A DNA stretch of 62,000 nucleotides. It comes from Cristatella mucedo (lineage: Eukaryota > Bryozoa > Phylactolaemata > Cristatellidae). Location of the stretch: positions 1,672,501-1,734,500 of the forward strand of contig WPIO01000067.1 of NCBI GenBank assembly GCA_009760855.2. Reading direction: 5' to 3'. Position numbers and translations under genes: made by a program. The notes under the pieces are model-generated. The model had not been told where the DNA came from. It was given only the letters and a program-made list of their open reading frames with translations, and ran no database searches. This document shows, piece by piece, positions 50,101 through 59,100 of this stretch (within the stretch, counting starts at the first letter, position 1; every line of letters begins with the position of its first letter).

Positions 50101-53100
50101 AGGCTAGAAAGCTCTCGACTTTCCGAAGTTTTTTTTGCAATAGTACTACGATAGCTGGTTATCGAAGTTTAAGCACAGAGTCCACAGCACTGCTACCGTG
50201 TAGGTAATTGCAGCATCTCATTATCAAACATTAGGCTTTGTTGCTATATGACTATTGCTCAAAGTAAATTATTCAAACCTTTTGTCTTTAATGAATGCAT
50301 AACACATCAATAATTTGATTGGTGAATATGTGACTGGTTAGGCTTATGACTTCTAATGTGATAGCTACATTTTTTTTAGAATCCTGGTGTATACGAAGTT
50401 GTTCTTAACGTCATCAACTATGTGTCAGACATGCAAATAGCCTGTCGCGTTGGTGTTACAAAGGGTGGCTCCTGCAATTGGCCTACCGTAAACTTGCTGG
50501 ATGCCAATGGCTGCATCAGCACTGACATGTGTCAAAATGGTGTTCGGGTAAGAGAATGCCAAAAATGAATGAAACAAACCATACTGCCTGTGCCAGTTAT
50601 AAGGCGCATGCTAGTTGATGATTCACAGCTGGTATAATACGATAGTCGTGGCAGCTATCGCATAGCAGTGTGCCATGTAACATAATGTAAGCAAAATGCA
50701 TATTCCACATGCCATATATGTTGTTCCGCGAGTTTACGAGCATCTACTGTATATCCATATAGCCAGCCGACAAATGTGACCTGAGTTTTTGAACTTGTAC
50801 TCAGTGAACTTTGTGTGCTACGGTCATTTACCATTGCTTCTTTGTTGCACCATTGCATTTCCAAAACAGTCACAGGAATGCTTTGCATCCTTTTAGACTG
50901 CCCGACGATCAGAACGAATTTATGTTTATTCCACTGTTGACTTAAGCTGTCACTCATCGGCTGTTGCCTTGTATCATTGGTCGATTCAGAAAAGTCGCCA
51001 TGGTGTAAGCGGTCCATTTGAAGATGTAAGTCCAGCAGCAGCTGCTGTTCCTTGTTGCCTACATGGGCGTGGCACGCGCTTTGATTCTCTTGTAGTGGTT
51101 GTTAGCATGCTTAAATGTGGCTCTACAGTGCTGAGACACTAGGCCACTTCACTTGCTTTTGAATATTGCTAAGCAAGCATGTGCTGCTTAGTGTGGCACG
51201 TGTTAGATTTTGACCTCAGTATTTTGCCGCCGAATCGGTTCTGTGCATAGGTGTGGCTGGATGGCATTGGCATTGTTTCAAGTGGACTGAGAACTTTGTC
51301 GATACCTCCTCGAGCTCTGCAGGTTGGCCTGTATCGCTTTGCTCTTAATGTATCGATGGACGGTGAAGTCGGCATTGCTAGCACGGATACAGTGTTGCTG
51401 TACATTGGTAAGGCATGTATTACTGCAAGCCCTGCACGGGAGTGCTGCGCTCAGTGTGGAATTCACTTGAGAAACTCACCTCCGGTGCCGGCAGGCTGAG
51501 CTCTCGGGAATGCAAATCGTTTTTGGCATTGCAGTTGCATCACCCCTGGTTGCTGGCATCTCCGGTGGTATCAAAGTGCGAGTGCCGTGGGGTAAGAACT
51601 ACACGTTTGATGCAGCAAGCCAGAGCTACGATCCCGACAATCCCGGTCTAGGTGCTGGTAAGTGCCGCCCAGCAGCACCACACCGGAAGAGGTTATCGCA
51701 CAGGCAATGTTGTTGGAATGCTTGCCTTGTGTGCTCCAAGTTCCTGTTTGATATCTAGACCAATGAGCCCAGATGTCTTATGTTGGACTTTTGGATGTCT
51801 GCTGCAGCAGCTGTGTGCTGTATGGCTTGTTAGCAGCATGTTGCTCCTTTGGCTACCCATAAGGACACTCGATATGAGGTTCTGGACTGTTCTGCAGGTC
51901 TATCGTTCACTTGGCTGTGTAGGCGTATGTGCCAAGAGTTTCCTGTGTTTGACGGCCGCTACAGCACCGTGCTCAATGCATCATATAACAGCAATTGTTC
52001 GAAACTTGATCAGAATACCGGTAAACCAGTGTCTTCGGTAGAAGGCTGCTTTATTGGTTCAACACCCGGTGAGCTGCATTATGCAAGCCGACATGCCTTG
52101 GCCTGTTTCGTATCTTTCGGTCTCCATCGTCTCGAATAACTTACGGTATTTTTCCAGGTTTTCTGAGCAACACTACAAATGGTTATCTGACGGTCGACAT
52201 GACTTTGGCTGAGGAGAGGGACGTGCTGTTCCTCGTGGTTGTTGTTCGTCAAAGTGACCGCATTGCTATCACCAGCAAATATGTCGAAGTAGCCGTCGGC
52301 GACCCACCTTCTGTCGTGCAAAAGTGTGTCTACAACTGTAAGGTATTGCAGCGTGTGGATGGACACATGTGGTGGCACAGGCTAAATAAGTGATTGCTAT
52401 CTAAGGTCTTTGGTATTGGCTAAGGGTTTTTAGGAAGTACTTGTGTTTGTGGTTTGTGTGTATATTTGCCTGCTTGGGTGTGTGTGTGTATGTGCGCGCA
52501 CGCGCACGCGTGTGCGCACATGGGCATGCGAGTGTATGTGTGTGTGCGAGTGCGCGGGCACGAGCCCGCCTGCACGTGTGGGCCCGCGAGTGTGTGTGAA
52601 CCAGATTCCACGACGTTATTGTAACATTAACTGGTTAAAATCTGAAGTAGATAACCACTTTTGTTAAGATTTTTCGACTTTTATAAATGCATTCTGAGAC
52701 TAATAGCCTGGGATGTGTAGTTGGCCAGTTTTATTAACCCTGTCAGCAGTGGAGGAGCCAGGATTGTCATCTAGGGGCTACAAGACCTACACAATTGTTA
52801 TGTAAGGGCAAGACTTCAGTGGGGCTAGACACAAAATTGGGGAAAATCATGGCGAAAAATCACTGTGTTTGTTTGACACGAACTCTGTGCTTACTAATCG
52901 AGGTTACCAATCGAGTGAAATTAAGACACAATTTCATCGTCGGTGATGCTCAGGCTGGGGCCACGGATGCTATGATTGACCTTGCAATTGTAGAAGTATC
53001 TCGCGTACTCGAGCGAAGGCACCCTGGATGGCCTCTGAATCGCTAGATCCATTCTCTGTCAGCCGTATGCCCACCGTATTTTGCAATGTCTCATTCTCTC

Positions 53101-56100
53101 AGCTGTATGGTACATTTCTGTGATCCAGCACACGAAAACACGAGCTAGCATATTTCCCTATCGTCTCACTGAGGTATAGCTGGAGTTTGTGAGCTATCCC
53201 AAGGCACCAGGCTAGTCTCAGTAACTGGAAGTTCATAGCCATAACCACCCTTGTCTCTTTTTTGGTACCGTTTATAACCGGCTCGAGTACTTCAACCAGG
53301 ACATACATTTTAGATGTAAAAAATAGACAGGTAGCTATCGATTGTTTTAACTGCCGCTCTTTCCGGGTAACTGGATGAATAGAGTTTTCGTACAAGCCGA
53401 AAATTATCCACCCACAGAGTTTTGGCCTAGTTTGTGGCTATTGCAGCTGTTCTTAATTTTTTCCAGCTTTTTATTAGACACCACATTTTCGGCTCAGCTT
53501 CTTTTGTCGAGTCTACCACACCACATGTCCTGTGCTTCACTCGCCTCCTAGGTCATAGTAACAACAACAATAATAATAATAATAATAACAGTAAATGTCT
53601 TTTGTGTAGCACCCTTACCGAACTTAATCTCTGTACAGGTGCTTTACAACTTGCTTCAGAAGAATGAGCACTCGTTGGTTATTGCTATACTCGGTATCAA
53701 GCAGGCAAAAGCAAACAAGTCTCATGCTTAGGCTAGCATGCTTAAGCAAACATAAGCACTCGAATAGCCATCGGTTTGTCACACCTGTGGCCTCATAAAA
53801 GTCCTGTTGTGGGTTTTTTGCTGCACGTGTTTCACGTGTCAGTGTCAGGCATGTTGGATGTTGCCGTCATGCACATACGATGCATACATTGAGCGATCGC
53901 TGCAATTTTGCATGGCAATAGGACATCGTCAATCCCAGGAACCGGCTGTCTCTGGAAGCGCACGTGGATGGAAGGCAGTCCGTGTATTACCTGTGGAACT
54001 GGTCGCTATACTATCAAGCTGGCCAAGATCTGGATTCGTTGATCCTCTTGCCACAAGAGGCGTGGCTAATGTATGCGTCTACAAGTGCCAGCACTTCCAG
54101 TATGTCTCTGGGGTCTGGATTCTTTGACACTGTTGACATGCACAAAAGATATAGGTTAGTAAAGTTTTACCTGATGCTCTTTCCAGTGCAGCATGACGGT
54201 CATCCGGTCGGGCGAATTTGCTTATGTTGCTGCCTCCTGCCTTGATATTTTTCTCTCGTCTTTGGCAGGTACTACCTTCAAGCACGTGCCTGGCGTGCAT
54301 CGTCGCCAAGCGAGAACTATGGTGAATCGTTTTATGGAATCACGCTTGGTCAGCCACCGGCACTTACCGGCACCTGCTTGATTATGCCCTCAAATGGCAC
54401 TGCACTGATGACTCACTTTTCCATCAACTGTACAACGCCCTTCGTCACAGCATATGCACCCCTGTCATACGAGGTAAGCTAGCAACCAGTCCTTACCCCA
54501 CGAAAGCTTGTACCGAGGAAAGCAGCAGCCATACTAGTGCTATGCGGGCATCGTCATTCTGAAGGTTGTCGTATGCGTGTTCAACCCATTCTATGTAGGT
54601 GGGCTACATCGAACCAAAAGCAGGCACCGTCGGATCGCCACTCATTTGGCTCAGCAACTCGTTTTTGGTAACGTTGCCGAGTGGCCTGAACCTACCTGCC
54701 GGCTCTCGTGATGATAACTACAACCTTGTGCTGGTGCTTAGAGCTACCGACACTCTGGGCCTCAGCATGGATATTCTACTAAACGTCACGGTTAGTGTTG
54801 CTGGTTGCTTGCACGAGCTTCACAATGATTCTACCAACCAAACCCTTTCTGCTTGTCTGTTTTTTCCTTTGCAGAAAATGTAGTGCATACAAATAGATTG
54901 ATTTCTGTGAGGGTGCTATATCACATGTATTATTATTGTTATTACTTGGATTCAAGATAATCGCAGAAGTTGCATCACCATACTGGTAATACTTGCTGCC
55001 TAGTGGTCGGCTCGTGATCGCATAGCCACATGTATGTGGGCATGCTTATGCTACATGTTAGCTCTTGAACGTGCATCGCCATTATGCACGTTCCATCGCC
55101 ACCAATCCAACCACCGTCGTCACCATGCTTAAAACAACCACGCTGGTTGCTCCGACATTATGCAGCTGAAAGAGCAGGTGCCTACTGGTCTCGCCCTGTG
55201 CTGTTATCTAATAGTCCAAGCCTTGCCTTCGATTGCACATCTGAACCAATTTTACTTCGTGTGCAATGCAATCATCACATGGTTTGCATTCCACCCTGGC
55301 TTGGCAAAGGGAATAAGGTGCTTACCTTCATGACTAAGGTCGTGAGCTGGAGTCTTGCAGTAGGTGTAAAGTGCCTGCATGGAGGTTAGCTTCGCTCGAA
55401 ATTCTATACAAGCCTACCATCGAGCATCATTTGATATTTCGTCAACATGACATTTTATGACTTGACATCAACATTTTCTTGAAGCCATTGTTCCGTTCGA
55501 TTTGATTTTCGTTGTTATACCTGTGTGTTCTGAATTGGGATGGTTGATTTAAAAATTGACAGTTTTTTTTTCTGATATATAAAGAGCCAAAACCAATTAC
55601 GTTCTCATGAGGAATACATATTTTTTTCTTTTCTTATTACTCCACTGAGTCTGGTCATTTAACTGTGCCCCTAAACAATCCCACAACACTCTGGTTTGAT
55701 TCAGTGGTAATGTGCTCTCCTTAAACAACCAGGGTTGTGGTCTCGAGCCCTGTGGTAATAATAATAATAACACACTCGATAAAGCACCCTCAGAGAACTC
55801 AATCTCTTCTATGTGCGTTAAATTTGCTGCAAAGGAAACACGATCTAATGGTTAGTGGTAGCATGCTCAATAAACAAAAAGAATAGCATGGTTAGGGGTG
55901 ACATGCACATGGTCAGCATGTAAGTAAGGTTAGTGGCAGCGTACACTATGCCAGCACGCAAGCACGGTAAGGTCGAATCACAGGGATCCACTAAATGGTG
56001 TAACAGACAGGTGCGTTTTTGGTTTTTTTCACATGTGAAGCACCTTGACAAAGATTAAGTTCTCTTAGGGCAGCAGTTCTAAACCTGTGGGTCGCAACCC

Positions 56101-59100
56101 CTTCGGGGGTTGAACGACCCGACCACCGGAAAACACGAATTTCCACATTTTGCACAATTTTATGGTTGGGGTCGCCACAACACGGGGAATTGTATTTAAG
56201 GGTGGTTAGGACACTAGGAAGGTTGAAAACCACTGTCTTAGGGGGCTTTGCAAGTGAATTATTATTCTTTTTAGACCGAAGCTTTGATGGTATAGGCTTA
56301 AAGCTGGGAACTGTAGCGACTTGCTAGATTACTTTAAAGTAAAGAGAGAAAATCCCTGGCTCCTTATAGCATCAATGCCAGTGATTCCAGTGTTATGCTT
56401 AAGTATGAAGCAGATGGGGATTATTTTATCACTTATCAGTAGGCTTGCATACTTCCCAGCCTACTTAAAGGTTATAGAGACATGTTCTCTTATTGTGTTA
56501 TATAAATTCTTGATTTTGGTGATTTTTTCTCATATCTGCAATTCATACATGCTCAATTTAACACAGCCATTTCCATTCTATTACTTACCAGATATTATCG
56601 TTATATCGATGTGTATGACACATGTTCCTGCTAAATGCCTTATCCTTTTCAGGATCAACTCTTCAGACAGTAACTTCATGAGCCATATGCTTTTCTAAAC
56701 GTTGCTATATTTTGGTTGTATTTGCCTTGGCAAAGAAGGGCTGGTATCCTCTCGTGGCACAGCAGAGCTAATGCATTTACTTTCCTCTCTACTACGAGTC
56801 GGCTACACTTTGTTGGATTCTTTAGGTTATGCCTCCATCTGATTTATATCTATCCGACATTGTGGACCAGCTCGTGAACTCCCAGAGTGCAATCGGCCTG
56901 CAGGCATTGCTAGCATCCGGTGATGCTGCCCTGGTGGCTTCAGTTATTGGCGTGGTTGCTTCTTCCATGAATTCTGCATCACGCGATCTTCCTTATAAGG
57001 ACACTTCAAAGGCAAGGGTTTTCTTCATGTTATAGAATGCATTGTATAGCCATTTGCTTGCACTTCCTAAATCGATGCTAATAACTGGACTGTTACACGT
57101 AATTAAGTGACGGTTGGCGTGTAGCAAAGCATGGCACCCTATGCTTTAACATGCACGACCGAGTCAGCAACCTCCGAGGCAGCTAAGTCGGCTAGTGCAG
57201 TAGCTAGAGCACTTCTAGCACGTGCTTGCTTCCTAGTTTAGCCATATATGTGGTCCGTGCACATTAAGAATCAGCAGTAATCGATTTTGAAAATCTCTCT
57301 GAAAGAGCTTATGCATTTAACGATTTTGGGTAGAATCAGCTCCCTAATTAGGCATATTTTTATATTATAATAATAATGCATTGAACACCCTCAGAGAACT
57401 TAATCAATCTCTAGGCACTTTCCATATGGTGTTGCGGTGGATGGCCCACCTATCTCGCTCGTGTCATTAGAAGAAAACATGTTTCACTATTATTTTCATT
57501 TACAAACATGCTGATGCATATCTATGTTGACTTTTTCAAATTTGAACCACGATTATTGCTTACAGTCTCCTAGTTAAAAAACGAAATAGCAGTTGGAATT
57601 CAAATGAATACTTTGCTTTTGCAATCGGCAAAGTGGCTACTTATGGATATATATATATATATAATATATATAATTTATTTATATAGCGCCCCAAGATAAC
57701 TTAATCTCTATTCAGGCGCTTCACATATGCCTCGGGGCTCAAGCCCACGACCTCAGCCAGACCTTGGTCGGGGTGAGCACCTTAACCGCTAGACCAAACC
57801 AGCTCGAAGTAGTTGAACTGTTATGATTGAAAGCTTGAGCTAGCTCGCGGTCAGCTTGTATTTGAGTAGCAAAGTGATCTACAAAGCCTTGCTACACGCA
57901 TATATGAACACTACCGGATCCTCTTTGCTTTATTTGTTGCTTTTTCAGCACCACTTCTGATTTCATAGCTTTTTATTGAAGCTAAACAAAAAACTGACAT
58001 GCTGACAGGGTGCTCTTGTGAAAAGCTAGCATATGTAGGTGTGATGGATGTGATATGAATGTCCAATAGTAGGCAGAATTAGTGGAATATGTTCTTTTTT
58101 TACACAAATGAATGCGAGCAAAGTAGTATCTGTTATTTGTTGTTCTCCAGTATTTCTGCCATGCACAGTTAGTGATGACACTTTCGTGTTTGCACTCAGT
58201 GTTCTCTAGTTGTCGTGTACTTCTAAGCAGTCGCAGTCTGTATCAACACCACTTAGCAACATGCTGGCTCATGCTACCAAATTTGTTCCATAGGTCGTCT
58301 GCTGTAGCTTACTATGACTCACTATGATTGCCGTCCTGCTGTTATAACTAGGGTTGTATACCTTCATCCAGGCACGTGAGGCTATGTTAATGAAAATGGC
58401 TGCCATTGCACTGCCCGATGTTGTGGCTGTCAACGTAATGGCTGGTGCCACTTATCTCGTTCTGGATTCAGCTGCCGAGGTAAAATTAAGCATGCGCCCT
58501 GCCCTGTCTGTTTGCACGACATTTTGTCTTTTATTGCTATATTTGCTACAATTAAATTTTTTTTAGGTTGATATCGATGGTCAGATGTCAGTGTTAGCAC
58601 TGATGCAACAAAGCCTTGCCATTATAGAACAAGCCAATGCTGAAGGGTCTCTACCAGAGGATCAAATAGATGCGTCTGTACGAGCTAGCATCCTTGTTTT
58701 AGGCCGCCTGTTAGAAGCCGATACTGGATTAAAATCTACATCTGCTGTGGTAATGCTTATTTTGCGCCGATTTCAGCATGCTTGCTTAAGCTTTAGGCAT
58801 ATAGTATTGCGGCTTTCTTTTCCAATGTTATGAAAAAAATTGCTCGTGATAATAAGCTGTTCGTGTTGTACAGAGGAATGGGTTTATCCAGGTCATTCTA
58901 TCGTTCCTCTAGCACGATGTTGTGCTGAAGTGTCCAGATCGTGTCATTGAAGAAAACGAACTTGCTTTTCATTTGCTTGCAGGGCAGTGGTTATAGTATG
59001 ATACAGCAGCAAGCACTTGCTTATGTGATTCTTCTATCCGATCATCTTATGAGCAGGCTGGTGCCAGGGGAAGACCTGGTTAATGTGCATTACAGCATGC

